From Streptomyces sp. NBC_01463 (GTDB taxonomy: Bacteria; Actinomycetota; Actinomycetes; Streptomycetales; Streptomycetaceae): a DNA stretch of 64,000 bases. Below are positions 8,198 through 17,050 of the stretch, piece after piece. Within the stretch, counting starts at the first letter, position 1. Every line of letters begins with the position of its first letter. Location of the stretch: positions 992,001 to 1,056,000 of the forward strand of contig CP109468.1 of assembly GCA_036227345.1 (NCBI GenBank), written 5' to 3'. The position numbers and the translations under genes are program-made. The notes beneath the pieces were generated by a model, which had not been told where the DNA came from, made no database searches, and saw only the letters and a list, made by a program, of their open reading frames with translations.

Positions 8198-9499
8198 TCA
8201 CCCCGGCTGCCGGTCGGACCGGAACCTGCCGCCCACGCCCTGACTGTCGGCCGTCCGTGCGACGGCACGGCGAGCCGCGTCGGGGAAGGCCCGTTCCAGC
8301 GACTCACGCAGGAGGTCCGCCTCCGCCAGGACTGCCGGATGGTGAGTGGGCGGCAGACTGTCGAGCAGGGCGTCGAACAGCGCGCGCAGCCGTCGGCAGA
8401 CCTGTACGGACGTAGCCCCGTAGTCGCGGATCTCGCAGACTGCGAGCTGGAGGTAGTCCTCCCACGCTCTCCCCCGCAGCACGAGCCGCGGCCTGCCGTC
8501 GTCGCCGGTCAGCACGTACCGGCCGGGGAGCGGGGACTGGCCGATCACGGTGAGGAACGACTCGATGTGGTTGAGGACCTGAACGGCGGTGGTGGGATCG
8601 TTGACGGCGGGCGAAAGTGCCCGGATGGCGATGTCGACGAGCACTCGCAGGGCGAAGGCCGGGTCCTGTTCGATCGTCCGCTCCGGGCCGAGCGCGATGA
8701 GGTCGGTCACGCGCTCGTCGTCGGGCGTGGACCTGCCGCCGTGGATTTCGACGAGGACGGCGCCCCGGGGGACGTAGTCACCGATCAGGTGGGGCACGGT
8801 GAACACGCAGTCGTGGCGCGTGGCGAGTGCCGAGAGGCCGCCTGCATGGAGCGCCTGGATGGCCCCGCCCGCAGTCGCGCGGACGAGGGTCGTGCGACCG
8901 TCCCGCACTGCGGCTTCCCCGCCGTGCGGGGCCGAGGCTCTGACCGCCGCTGCCCCGTGCTCGAAGACGTCCTCCCCCATACGGCCGACGAGATCGGCGA
9001 TGGCGACAGGCCTGAGGTTGTGCGTGAAGCGGTTGAGATAGATGAGCAGGAGCAACAGGCTGACGGCCACAGCCATGCCGGCGAGGGTGACCCCGAAGTC
9101 GGGCACCGAATTCGCCTCGATGCTGCGCAGCAGGGAGAAGGCGAAGGCGAATGTGCCGGTGAAGGTGGCCAGCACGGTCTTCTGCAACCGGTCCCGGTAC
9201 CAGAGCCGCATATATCGTGGGGACAACGTTCCGGTGGCCTGCTGAATGACGAGAACGCCGATGGTCACGACGAATCCCAGAAGGGCGATCATCGCCCCGA
9301 CGATGGAGCTCAGAACTCCGCTCGCCGTCGTCGCGGAATAGCGCCAGCCGCTCGGTGGCCAGTCCGCACTGTCCGCGGTGATGGCCAGTTCGGCCAGGAC
9401 GACTCCCAGCAGGAGACCGAACAAGGGTGCGATCCACAGGTTCGCTTTCACGTACTGCCGCAGCCGGAATGCGGAGGCCCAGGACATCATGATGCGCAC
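8198..9499 (-). CDS. DUF2254 integral membrane protein
   Basis: A 433-residue protein with four hydrophobic segments in the first 160 residues (near 18-40, 65-90, 110-130, 140-160) and a long soluble C-terminal part. The segment SSIVGAMIALLGFVVTIGVL followed by QQATGTLSPRYMR, and later RALSPAVNDPTTAVQVLNHI, are typical of DUF2254 proteins, whose biochemical role is unknown. It starts 19 bases after the antiporter gene and is the last gene of a leftward cluster with cydA and cydB, suggesting a role in envelope ion or redox balance. That role is inference from position. Confidence 0.88.
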   Translation of the reverse strand: MRIMMSWASAFRLRQYVKANLWIAPLFGLLLGVVLAELAITADSADWPPSGWRYSATTASGVLSSIVGAMIALLGFVVTIGVLVIQQATGTLSPRYMRLWYRDRLQKTVLATFTGTFAFAFSLLRSIEANSVPDFGVTLAGMAVAVSLLLLLIYLNRFTHNLRPVAIADLVGRMGEDVFEHGAAAVRASAPHGGEAAVRDGRTTLVRATAGGAIQALHAGGLSALATRHDCVFTVPHLIGDYVPRGAVLVEIHGGRSTPDDERVTDLIALGPERTIEQDPAFALRVLVDIAIRALSPAVNDPTTAVQVLNHIESFLTVIGQSPLPGRYVLTGDDGRPRLVLRGRAWEDYLQLAVCEIRDYGATSVQVCRRLRALFDALLDSLPPTHHPAVLAEADLLRESLERAFPDAARRAVARTADSQGVGGRFRSDRQPG

Positions 9500-9518
9500 A
9501 GTGGCTTCGTCACCTGTC

Positions 9519-11297
9519 TCACCGCTCGGTGCACTGCTCGACGCGGGGGATCAGCAGGACAACTCTGTCGCCTTCCCCCGGAGTAACCCGCCGCTTCTCG
9601 GTGACGGGTTCCAGCCGCAGGTCCTCGTGCACCACGAAGAGGGTCTCGCTCCCGGGCGGAAGGGGGGCGGGGGCCGGCTGGACCAGGAACCGCGCGCCCG
9701 CCTCGTACCGCGCGGCCAGTGTGTGGCGCACGAGCGATCTGCCGAAGAGGATGTCCCCACCGGTGTAAGGAGCCACGACTCCGTGACTGTCCTGGGGAGG
9801 CCCGACCCGATAGACAGGCCCTTCGACGCTGTCCTGCATCACGACAGAGGCGAGCGCGTTGAAGTCGTCGTCGTCCGTGGCCAGGAACACCGCCGTCACC
9901 CCCTCCAGGCGGGCACCCGGGTTGGTGGCGGTGGCCAGCAGATCCCCCGTGGCGAGTTGGATACCGGCGTCCGCGATCCGTTGTCGCTCCTCTGCCAGGC
10001 CCGCCCACATCAGCAGGTCCAGCCCGGCGGATCGCAGGCTCCTTCCCAGATCCACCACCCACGGCTCGCCGCCCACGAGCAGGATCCGGGTCCCGGCGGG
10101 TTTGACGATGCCCAGGATTCTGGCGACCGGTGCCGCGCTCAGGGCGTACAACAGGACCGTGCCGACGATCACGAGAAACGTGACGGGAAGGATTTTCGCG
10201 GCCCCGTCGACTCCCCTGTCGACGAGGTTCGCCGAGAATGCCGTAGCCGTGGCTGCCGCGACGATGCCGCGAGGGGCCATCCACCCGACGAAGGCCCGTT
10301 CGCCTGGGCTCAGCCCGGCGCGAGCGGTCGACAAGTAGGCGACGAGTGGACGGACCACGAGGACGAGGATGGCGATGAGGGCGAGGGCGGGGAGGAGTAC
10401 GGGGACGAGGGAGGCAGGTGTGATCGTGGCGGAGATGGAGACGAACAGCAGGCCGATGATCAGCTGCGCCAGGGTCTCGAAGAAGGGGCGCCGCGCGGGC
10501 ATGTCGAAACCCTTGATGTTGGTGACGGCGAGGCCCGTGACGATGGCGGCGATGAGTCCCGTGTCATCCCTGACGACGTCGGCACCGGCGGACACGGCGA
10601 TCACCGTGGTCAGCTGGGCCAGCGTCCCGAGCGTCTCACCGAGCCGAAGTGTACGAAGCGTCAGCCACAGGATCGCCGTGCCGACCGCGCCGGCGGCCAG
10701 GCCCACGGCCATGCTGAGGGCGAACTGGCCGAGTTGGTAACCGCGGCCGATGTCGATCTGGTGGGTGGTGGCGATGGCGTGGAAGGTCAGGGCACCCAGG
10801 ATGCCCCCGATGGGGTCGGTGAGGGTCCCTTCCCAGATGAGGATCCGGCGCGTCTTGTCCGTGGGCCGTACGAAGTCGAGAATGGGACCTACGACCGTGG
10901 GTCCGGAGACGACGAGGATCACACCGAGCATCGATGCCACTCTGAGGGGCATGTCGAACATCGCCGGTGCCACGGCGGCGGTGATCAGAAACGTGACGAG
11001 CACACCGAGCAGCAGCAGCCGTCCGACGATCCCCCGTGTCCGGCCGGTGAGCTTCCGCAGGTTGAGCCCGAGGCCGGCGTCGTAGAGGATCACCGCCACG
11101 GCCATCGACACGAGGGCGTCGAAGTTCTGCCCCATCAGCTTGTCGGGATGGACGACGTCCGTCAGCGCTCCTGCCGTGAACCCGGCGGGAAGCAGGATGA
11201 TGAGTGCGGGAAGGCGCAGCCTGCTCGCCAGGATCTGCGACCCGGTGGCGAGGACCAGGGTCAGTGCGATCCCGAGGTAGATCTCGTCATCTGTCAC
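9519..11297 (-). CDS. Cation/proton antiporter with C-terminal TrkA-N-like domain
   Basis: 592 residues. The first ~400 form a CPA-type exchanger with about twelve membrane segments; IWEGTLTDPIGGILGALTFH and GWMAPRGIVAAATATAF are the conserved transport blocks, with the acidic Asp in TDPIGG. Residues ~410-590 resemble a nucleotide-binding TrkA-N domain (TRILLVGGEPWVVDLGRSL, then AVFLATDDDDFNALA) followed by a short TrkA-C-like tail. Such proteins exchange Na+ or K+ for protons under cofactor control. It lies 44 bases behind cydB and directly before the DUF2254 gene, all on one strand. The transported ion cannot be told from the sequence. Confidence 0.9.
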   Translation of the reverse strand: MTDDEIYLGIALTLVLATGSQILASRLRLPALIILLPAGFTAGALTDVVHPDKLMGQNFDALVSMAVAVILYDAGLGLNLRKLTGRTRGIVGRLLLLGVLVTFLITAAVAPAMFDMPLRVASMLGVILVVSGPTVVGPILDFVRPTDKTRRILIWEGTLTDPIGGILGALTFHAIATTHQIDIGRGYQLGQFALSMAVGLAAGAVGTAILWLTLRTLRLGETLGTLAQLTTVIAVSAGADVVRDDTGLIAAIVTGLAVTNIKGFDMPARRPFFETLAQLIIGLLFVSISATITPASLVPVLLPALALIAILVLVVRPLVAYLSTARAGLSPGERAFVGWMAPRGIVAAATATAFSANLVDRGVDGAAKILPVTFLVIVGTVLLYALSAAPVARILGIVKPAGTRILLVGGEPWVVDLGRSLRSAGLDLLMWAGLAEERQRIADAGIQLATGDLLATATNPGARLEGVTAVFLATDDDDFNALASVVMQDSVEGPVYRVGPPQDSHGVVAPYTGGDILFGRSLVRHTLAARYEAGARFLVQPAPAPLPPGSETLFVVHEDLRLEPVTEKRRVTPGEGDRVVLLIPRVEQCTER

Positions 11298-11341
11298 AAC
11301 AACTCCTTTCGGCAGGGTGGGCAGGAAACTGTGCTGACGGG

Positions 11342-12400
11342 TCAGGTGGTGCCCGCTCTGCCTCCACCCCCGGGATCGTCGCCCTGGCGCAGGTCGGCCT
11401 CACTGAGTTCTTCGAGATCGCCTCGGGTGTCGAGCCAGTACAGGAAGACGACGGCCGGTACCACGATCACCAGCGCGACCAGGGTGACGAACGCCAGCCA
11501 GGTCAGCGTGGTGGATGCGCCGGCACCTTCGGCGACGGTCATCGACGTCGGGAGGAGGTAGGGGCGCTGAGCCAGGCCCCAGGCGAGGACCGCGCAGGCG
11601 ACGGCGCCGACGGCCGATGCGCGGGCCCAGCCTCCCGGTCTCCGCGTGAGCAGCCACGCCGTGTTGAGTGAGGCCGCTCCGGCTGCGATCGCGAAGGCCA
11701 GCCCCGCCCCATGAGTGAGCCCGTGCCAGATGTGCGGGGCGTCCTCGCTGGTGACGAACAGGGTGATCAGCGCGAGCACCGCTAGGGCGATGAGGCTCAG
11801 TAGCCCGCGCCGCCGGAAGTAGGCGATCAGGTGGGGCGCGTCGAAGCGGCGGGCGTCCCCTGCCAGGAAGACGGCGCCCAGGAAGGCCGTCGCGGCGACG
11901 GCGAGCAGGCCGAACATGACGGAGGTGGGGTTGGACCAGGCGTCCGCCGACGCCTCCGTTCCGAGTTTCACCCGGCCTGAGGCCACTCCCCCCACTGCGG
12001 CGCCGAGGAAGAACGGCGTCACGAGTGAGGCCAGGGCGAACACGGCACCGTAAAGCCGGCGTTCGGCGAGCTTCCGGGCCACCTTTCGGAAGGCGAAGCC
12101 GGCTCCGCGCAGGACCAGGCCCACAGCGGCCAGCGCCAGTGGCAGCCACATGGCGGAGAACACGGCCTGGAAGAGGGTGGGGAAGCCGGTCCACATGATG
12201 ACGAAGACGAAGATCAGCCAGACGTTGTTGACCTCCCATACGGGTGCCATGGCGTGATCGATGAGCCATCGCGGCTGCTTGCCGCGTTCGGCGCCTCCCG
12301 CGGTCAGGTCCCAGAAGCCGGCCCCGTAGTCGGTTCCGCCCGCGCAGGTGTACGCGGCGATGGCCAGCAGCAACACCGCTGCCATCAGGTCGGCCGTCAC
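11342..12400 (-). CDS. cydB: Cytochrome bd ubiquinol/menaquinol oxidase subunit II
   Basis: 352 residues with eight or nine hydrophobic helices. The signature GGTDYGAGFWDLTAGG near the N-terminus, HAMAPVWEVNNVWLIFVFV and WTGFPTLFQAVFS identify CydB. With CydA it forms the high-affinity terminal oxidase that reduces oxygen to water without pumping protons. Its start overlaps the cydA stop by 4 bases, so the two are translationally coupled. The cydCD assembly exporter genes are not in the window; the next gene is an antiporter instead. Confidence 0.96.
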   Translation of the reverse strand: MTADLMAAVLLLAIAAYTCAGGTDYGAGFWDLTAGGAERGKQPRWLIDHAMAPVWEVNNVWLIFVFVIMWTGFPTLFQAVFSAMWLPLALAAVGLVLRGAGFAFRKVARKLAERRLYGAVFALASLVTPFFLGAAVGGVASGRVKLGTEASADAWSNPTSVMFGLLAVAATAFLGAVFLAGDARRFDAPHLIAYFRRRGLLSLIALAVLALITLFVTSEDAPHIWHGLTHGAGLAFAIAAGAASLNTAWLLTRRPGGWARASAVGAVACAVLAWGLAQRPYLLPTSMTVAEGAGASTTLTWLAFVTLVALVIVVPAVVFLYWLDTRGDLEELSEADLRQGDDPGGGGRAGTT

Positions 12401-13866
12401 GGCCGTTCACCCTGGGACGGGCCGGTGCCACGGCCGCCACCTGCGGGGACAGCTGTCCGGGGGCCATAGGGGCTGTCTGCCTCCGGCTCATCCGCCGGAC
12501 GGCCGGCGGCCTGCTCTGCGTCGGCGAGGCGCCATCGGGTGCGCAGCTTCAGCAGGACGGCGAGGAACGAGCCGAAGATGAGCAGGTAGACGACGATCAC
12601 CAGGCCGAGCATGATCCACAGGGTGGACGAGTGCGTCGCCGTGACCGCCTGAGCAACGCGCATGTTCTGGTACACGATCCAGGGCTGGCGTCCCACCTCG
12701 GTCGCGATCCAGCCGCATTCGACAGCCACCACCGAGGCCGGACCGGCGCAGGCCGCGCCGCGGTAGAACCACTTGGAGGCGGGAAGTCTGCGATGCCGCA
12801 TCCAGACCAGGCCGTACCAGAGCGCGAGGAGCACCAGGGCGGAGCCGATGAGGACCATGATGTCGAAAGCCCAGTGTGCGATCGTCGCCTGGAGGGCCGT
12901 GGGCCGTTGGTCCGGCGGTACTGAGGTGAGTCCGACGACCTTGGTGTCCGGGCTGAAGCCGGCGAGGACGGAGTCGAGCAGCGGCACCTTGATGCCGCCC
13001 GAGATGGAACCGTCGGAGTGCATGCGGCCGAACAGGTACTCCGGTACGCGGGTGTCGGTCTTCCAGACGATCTCCATGGCCGCGAACTTCACCGGCTGCT
13101 TGTGGAACACCGAACGGGCGATGGAGTCGCCGAGAATGAACTGTACCGGGGTCGCCACCGCGGCGATGGTGAAGGGAACGGTGAAGCCGAGACGGTGGTA
13201 ACGGTCACGACGCCCCCTCAGCCAGCCCACTGCGTAGACCCCAGCCACCACGTAGCCCGCTGTCAGCAGCATGGCCACGACGAAGTGCCAGTACTGCGGC
13301 CCGAACATCGGCGTGAAGATCGCCTTCCAGATGTTCACGTCCGTCGGCCGGCCGGCGCTGTCGAGGGAGAAGCCCTGCGGTGTGTTCATCCACGAGTTGG
13401 CCGCCAGGATGCCGAAGGCCCCCAGCAGCGCCGCGGCCGGGAGGGGCAGCCCGAGCAGGAAGTGCGTCCGGGGCTTCAGCCGCCGCCACCCGTAGAGGTA
13501 GATGGCGATGAGGACCGCTTCGAGGAAGAACGCCCAGGCCTCGACCCCGAAGCCGATTCCGAAGACGTCACCCCATCTGCCCATCATCCCCGGCCAGAGC
13601 AGTCCGAATTCGAAGGAGAGCACGGTACCGGTGACGACTCCGACGGCGAACTGGACCGCCATGACCGCCGACCAGCGCCGCGCCAGCAGGAGGGCAGTCG
13701 CGTCCTTGTGGCGCAGCCCGCGGTAGTGCATGACCAGGGTGATCAAAGGCAGGGCCACGCCCAGCGGGACCAGGATGATGTGGGAGGCCAGGGTGAAGGC
13801 CATGAGTTCCCGGGCCGGCAGGAGTTGATCCGGAGCACTCGCCAGCAGGTGGACCGAGGTGTGCAT
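12397..13866 (-). CDS. cydA: Cytochrome bd oxidase subunit I
   Basis: 489 residues, heme-carrying subunit of the bd oxidase. The N-terminal helix has MAFTLASHIILVPLGVALP with the haem-ligand His. EFGLLWPGMMGRWGDVFG, the Q-loop region and the GRQPWIVY motif are all present. The Q-loop is of the short actinobacterial type, consistent with menaquinol as donor. The gene starts 37 bases after the short-chain dehydrogenase stop and overlaps cydB by 4 bases, so it sits inside a six-gene leftward cluster starting at the gluconokinase fusion. Confidence 0.96.
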   Translation of the reverse strand: MHTSVHLLASAPDQLLPARELMAFTLASHIILVPLGVALPLITLVMHYRGLRHKDATALLLARRWSAVMAVQFAVGVVTGTVLSFEFGLLWPGMMGRWGDVFGIGFGVEAWAFFLEAVLIAIYLYGWRRLKPRTHFLLGLPLPAAALLGAFGILAANSWMNTPQGFSLDSAGRPTDVNIWKAIFTPMFGPQYWHFVVAMLLTAGYVVAGVYAVGWLRGRRDRYHRLGFTVPFTIAAVATPVQFILGDSIARSVFHKQPVKFAAMEIVWKTDTRVPEYLFGRMHSDGSISGGIKVPLLDSVLAGFSPDTKVVGLTSVPPDQRPTALQATIAHWAFDIMVLIGSALVLLALWYGLVWMRHRRLPASKWFYRGAACAGPASVVAVECGWIATEVGRQPWIVYQNMRVAQAVTATHSSTLWIMLGLVIVVYLLIFGSFLAVLLKLRTRWRLADAEQAAGRPADEPEADSPYGPRTAVPAGGGRGTGPSQGERP

Positions 13867-13903
13867 AACCGCCTTCGCAATGTTCAGGAGCCTGCGGAAG
13901 CGG

Positions 13904-14743
13904 TCAGCCGCCTGTTGCGAATCCGGGGAAGAGCGTCATCCCGCCGTCGACGTAGAGAGTCGTCCCCACGACGTAGTCCATGAGGTCGGACGCGAGAAGG
14001 ACGACGGCGTGGGCGATGTCCTCGGGGTCCCCGATCCGGTCGTAGGGGATCAGACGCAGGAGGTCGTCCCGGGCCTGCGGCGTCTCCCAGGCACTGCGGT
14101 TGATGGGTGTCTTGATCGCCCCGGGCGCGACGGCGTTCACCCGGATCTTGTCCGGTGCGAGCTCTTGGGCCAGGGTCTGCATCATCATCTGCACGCCTCC
14201 CTTGGAGGAGGCGTAGTTCACGTGCCCCGCCCAGGGGATGAGCTGGTGCACCGAGCTCATGCAGATGATCTTCCCGGCCGCCCGGGACACCTCGGGGACC
14301 ACTCCGCGCCGACGGAACTCCTTGGCCGCCTCCCGTGCGCACAGGAACTGGCCTGTGAGGTTGACGTCGAGGACCTTCTGCCACTGGGCGAGAGTCATTT
14401 CGGTGAACTTGGCGTCCCGCTGCATGCCTGCATTGGCAACCAGGATGTCGAGGGTCCCGAAATCCTGGACCGTCCGGCCCACCATCGCGGTCACCTGGGG
14501 CTCCTGCGACACGTCGGCCTCGTAGGCCACAGCGCGAACCCCGAACGAGGCGATCTCCTCCACTACCTGCTCGGCAGCGTCCCGATTGCTCACGTAGTTC
14601 ACCGCAACCTGGGCGCCCGCCCGGCCCAGCGCGATGGCGGTGGCCTTGCCGATGCCCGAATTTGCGCCGGTCACCAGAGCTGTCTGGCCCTTCAGCAAGT
14701 CGGTCGGCAAAGCCCCCCACGATGCCTCGACGTGAGAATCCAC
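13904..14743 (-). CDS. Short-chain dehydrogenase/reductase, glucose 1-dehydrogenase-like
   Basis: A 279-residue classical SDR. TGANSGIGKATAIALGRAGA is the cofactor-binding motif, NAG appears in ILVANAGMQ, and the catalytic SSVHQ...YASSK triad is present. The C-terminus has GTTLYVDGGMTL. The pattern is closest to the glucose/YghA-like oxidoreductase branch, but SDR substrates are hard to call. I chose GTG 14743 because GAGGGG lies about ten bases upstream and the extra codons to 14812 look non-coding. The gene sits between a gluconokinase-mutarotase fusion and cydA, so an oxidation of glucose to gluconolactone would fit its neighbours. Confidence 0.85.
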   Translation of the reverse strand: MDSHVEASWGALPTDLLKGQTALVTGANSGIGKATAIALGRAGAQVAVNYVSNRDAAEQVVEEIASFGVRAVAYEADVSQEPQVTAMVGRTVQDFGTLDILVANAGMQRDAKFTEMTLAQWQKVLDVNLTGQFLCAREAAKEFRRRGVVPEVSRAAGKIICMSSVHQLIPWAGHVNYASSKGGVQMMMQTLAQELAPDKIRVNAVAPGAIKTPINRSAWETPQARDDLLRLIPYDRIGDPEDIAHAVVLLASDLMDYVVGTTLYVDGGMTLFPGFATGG

Positions 14744-14909
14744 GATGCCCTGTCCCCTCGCTACACCGCTCCGACCCACCCGGCCATTGCCCGGCAGGCG
14801 GGGATCAGGCAATCACCAACTCGCCGCTGAGACAGCCTGGCGGGCCGCTCTTGGGCCATCGGGCGGAGCGGTTTCCCCCGGTCGGCTCAGCCGCGGCTCC
14901 AGGCGGCGT

Positions 14910-16469
14910 TCAGGAGGACTGCCATGCCGTGATGCCCCATCGGAGCACATGGGTGCCGCCCGGCTCCAGGATGTCGGGGCCGCGGGCGCTGCGAAAGGCG
15001 TCCGGCGGGCAGGACATGGGCTCTACCGCGACGGCTCGGCGGCGTTCGGTCTCCGGAAGCGTGTCACCCGTGTAGATCTGCACGTATCGAGCGCCTTCGC
15101 CGAGCCGGACATCCACCCCGTGAACCCCGGAAGGGTGGGCCAGCCGTACGACGGCCACGTCGCCGTCGGAGCGGTCGAGACTGAAGGCGGTGTCCAGTCG
15201 CCGGGAGCCGATGGGGCGAGCCGTACGGAAGTCGAGGTCCGAACCTTCGACGGGCTCCCGGCCGACCGGCAGGCCCCGGTCGTCGGTGAGGAAGCGCTCC
15301 CGGGCGGGAACGGTCAGCACAACCGTGTCGACAGGGCCGGTGCCGAGTGTCAGATACGGATGCTGCCCCACGCCATAGGGAGCGGGCCCGTCCCCCACGT
15401 TGGTGGCGCAGACGACGACGTCGAGGCCGGCGGGCCCAAGCCGGTACTCGGCGGTCACGTCCAGCAGGAAGGGGTAGCCCGGCTGCGGCCGGAGTACGGT
15501 ACCCAGTCGCAGCGATTCCTCGCTTCGGGCCTGCAACTGCCACGGGACCCAGCGGACGAGGCCGTGGATCGCGTTGCTCTTTTCCGGTTCGGAGAGGGGG
15601 AGTTGCAGGTCCACGCCGTCGAAGTGGTAACCGCCGCCGCCTATGCGGTTGGGCCAGGGAACGAGCAGTTGCCCCCTGCCGCCGGTGATGGGTGCATTGG
15701 CGGCGAAGCCGTCCAGCAGGGTCCGGCCGTCCACTTCGTAGTGGCGCAGGGCCGCGCCCAGTTGGACCACGACGGCTTTCTGCCCCTTCCACGTCAGGGT
15801 CCACTGGTCACCTGTCGGGCTGGCGGGAGTCCCTGCGGGCGGGACCATGGGTTCCGCGGCGCGCCCGTGGGGTGCCCCGCCGGGTGCGGGGAGGCGGAGC
15901 AGCAGCGAGGTCAGCGCGGCGACGATCGTCTCCGGCGGCTGATCGATGTCCACCACCAGGGGACGCTCGTCCGGTTGCGGTTCTTCGAAGTCGGCGATCT
16001 GGCTCTCCAGCAGGCTCGCCGGGAAGAAGTGGCCTCGTCTGTCGGACAATCGGGAGCGAATCAGCTCCGGTGCGCCATGCAGGTACACCAGGCGCATTTC
16101 AGGCCTCCCGGCGAGGAGCCGGTCGCGGTAGGCGCGCTTGAGGGCGGAACAGGTGACGACCGCCGGGTGGTGCGCGGCGATTTCGTGGTCCAGCCATGCC
16201 GAGATGGCATCCAGCCAGGGCTCGCGATCACTGTCCGTGAGTGCCTGACCGGCTGCCATCCTGGCGCGGGCGGTCGCGGAGTGGAACTCGTCCGCGTCCC
16301 GGTACGACCAGCCGAGCCGCTCGGCGAGAAGCCGGCCCACGGTGGTCTTGCCTGAGCCGGACATGCCGACGACCAGGACCAGCGAGGTCGACGGTCCGCG
16401 GACCTCGTCATGGGCGGCGGCCGTCGGTGTCCCGGACGTCAGACCCTCCGGGGGCGCGGAGCCGTGCAC
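14910..16469 (-). CDS. Gluconokinase fused to an aldose 1-epimerase (mutarotase) domain
   Basis: A single frame of about 519 codons with two enzymes. The first ~175 residues are a GntK-type gluconokinase: P-loop GMSGSGKTTVGRLLAERLG, DADEFH, VVTCSALKRAYRD and RRGHFFPASLLESQ. After a Pro/Ala-rich linker (near residues 195-220) comes a galactose-mutarotase fold: GRGQLLVPWPNRI, EKSNAIHGLVRW, GVGQHPYLTLG and AVAVEPMSCPPDAF. The kinase makes 6-phosphogluconate; the mutarotase interconverts sugar anomers. The N-terminus is uncertain: GTG 16469 has no clear ribosome-binding site, upstream codons to 16619 are open but look non-coding, and a strong Shine-Dalgarno/ATG at 16558 is in another frame. Confidence 0.85.
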   Translation of the reverse strand: MHGSAPPEGLTSGTPTAAAHDEVRGPSTSLVLVVGMSGSGKTTVGRLLAERLGWSYRDADEFHSATARARMAAGQALTDSDREPWLDAISAWLDHEIAAHHPAVVTCSALKRAYRDRLLAGRPEMRLVYLHGAPELIRSRLSDRRGHFFPASLLESQIADFEEPQPDERPLVVDIDQPPETIVAALTSLLLRLPAPGGAPHGRAAEPMVPPAGTPASPTGDQWTLTWKGQKAVVVQLGAALRHYEVDGRTLLDGFAANAPITGGRGQLLVPWPNRIGGGGYHFDGVDLQLPLSEPEKSNAIHGLVRWVPWQLQARSEESLRLGTVLRPQPGYPFLLDVTAEYRLGPAGLDVVVCATNVGDGPAPYGVGQHPYLTLGTGPVDTVVLTVPARERFLTDDRGLPVGREPVEGSDLDFRTARPIGSRRLDTAFSLDRSDGDVAVVRLAHPSGVHGVDVRLGEGARYVQIYTGDTLPETERRRAVAVEPMSCPPDAFRSARGPDILEPGGTHVLRWGITAWQSS

Positions 16470-16558
16470 ACGACACGCACGATCGGAACAGCGGCGAACA
16501 CCCGGCCGCTGCCGTGACTCGTACGGGGTGCCGTCTGTTCTCTCGTCTCTCGCGTCAT
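16439..16558 (-). CDS. Possible 39-aa leader ORF overlapping the gluconokinase start
   Basis: ATG at 16558 is preceded at seven bases by GGAGG and opens a 39-codon frame, MTRETREQTAPRTSHGSG and onward, ending at the TGA read at 16441-16439. It overlaps the start region of the gluconokinase gene in a different frame. It could be a leader peptide, or the original gluconokinase start separated from its gene by a frameshift. Third-position G/C (roughly three quarters) is lower than in neighbouring genes. Confidence 0.3.
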   Translation of the reverse strand: MTRETREQTAPRTSHGSGRVFAAVPIVRVVCTAPRPRRV

Positions 16559-16699
16559 GGAGGTTCCTCCGTGTCACGGACGTCCCCGGCAGGGGACCTG
16601 TGCCTCCAATCTCGGCCACCCGGCCAGGAGGCGCATCTCGGGTGGAAGGGGGCAGGATGCCCGGGGGGAAGGCGTTCCGCTACACCTGGGCGCACGGAG

Positions 16700-16970
16700 T
16701 GGACGGGGGTGTCGCCTGCTCCGTCCAGATCGTCTTGCCCTCGCCTGTGAAGCGGGCGCCCGCCGGTGGGCGAGCTCGGCACAGACAGGCCGTTTGGTTT
16801 GGATCGGCGTGCGCAACCGCCGGTCGACCCAATGTCGGTCGATGTTCTCCGCCCTGCCCCCCGCGACCACAGCCTCGTGCGAGACGGCTCCCTTCGCCCC
16901 TCCGGCGCGCTGGACAGCGGCAGCAGCGCGAAGGCGGGTGACGCCGGCTCCAAGTCGAACTCGCCCACGT
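16700..16970 (-). pseudogene. Possible remnant of an anti-sigma-type ATP-binding protein
   Basis: In the ~490 bases between the gluconokinase start and the MerR gene no intact gene is seen. Reading leftward, the fragment DRHWVDRRLRTP (about 16840-16800) and, one frame over, RFTGEGKTIWTEQA (about 16755-16710) resemble the ending of small HATPase_c regulators (DRWGVDRR...GKTVWxE). At least one frameshift separates them and the N-terminal half is not recognisable. This is a weak call. Confidence 0.25.
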
Positions 16971-17050
16971 CACCGGCAGCTCACCGAACGTCGGCAGGGC
17001 GGCGCATATAGGTGGCGGAGAGGTAGTGGGCAAGGAGGATCACCCCAGGG

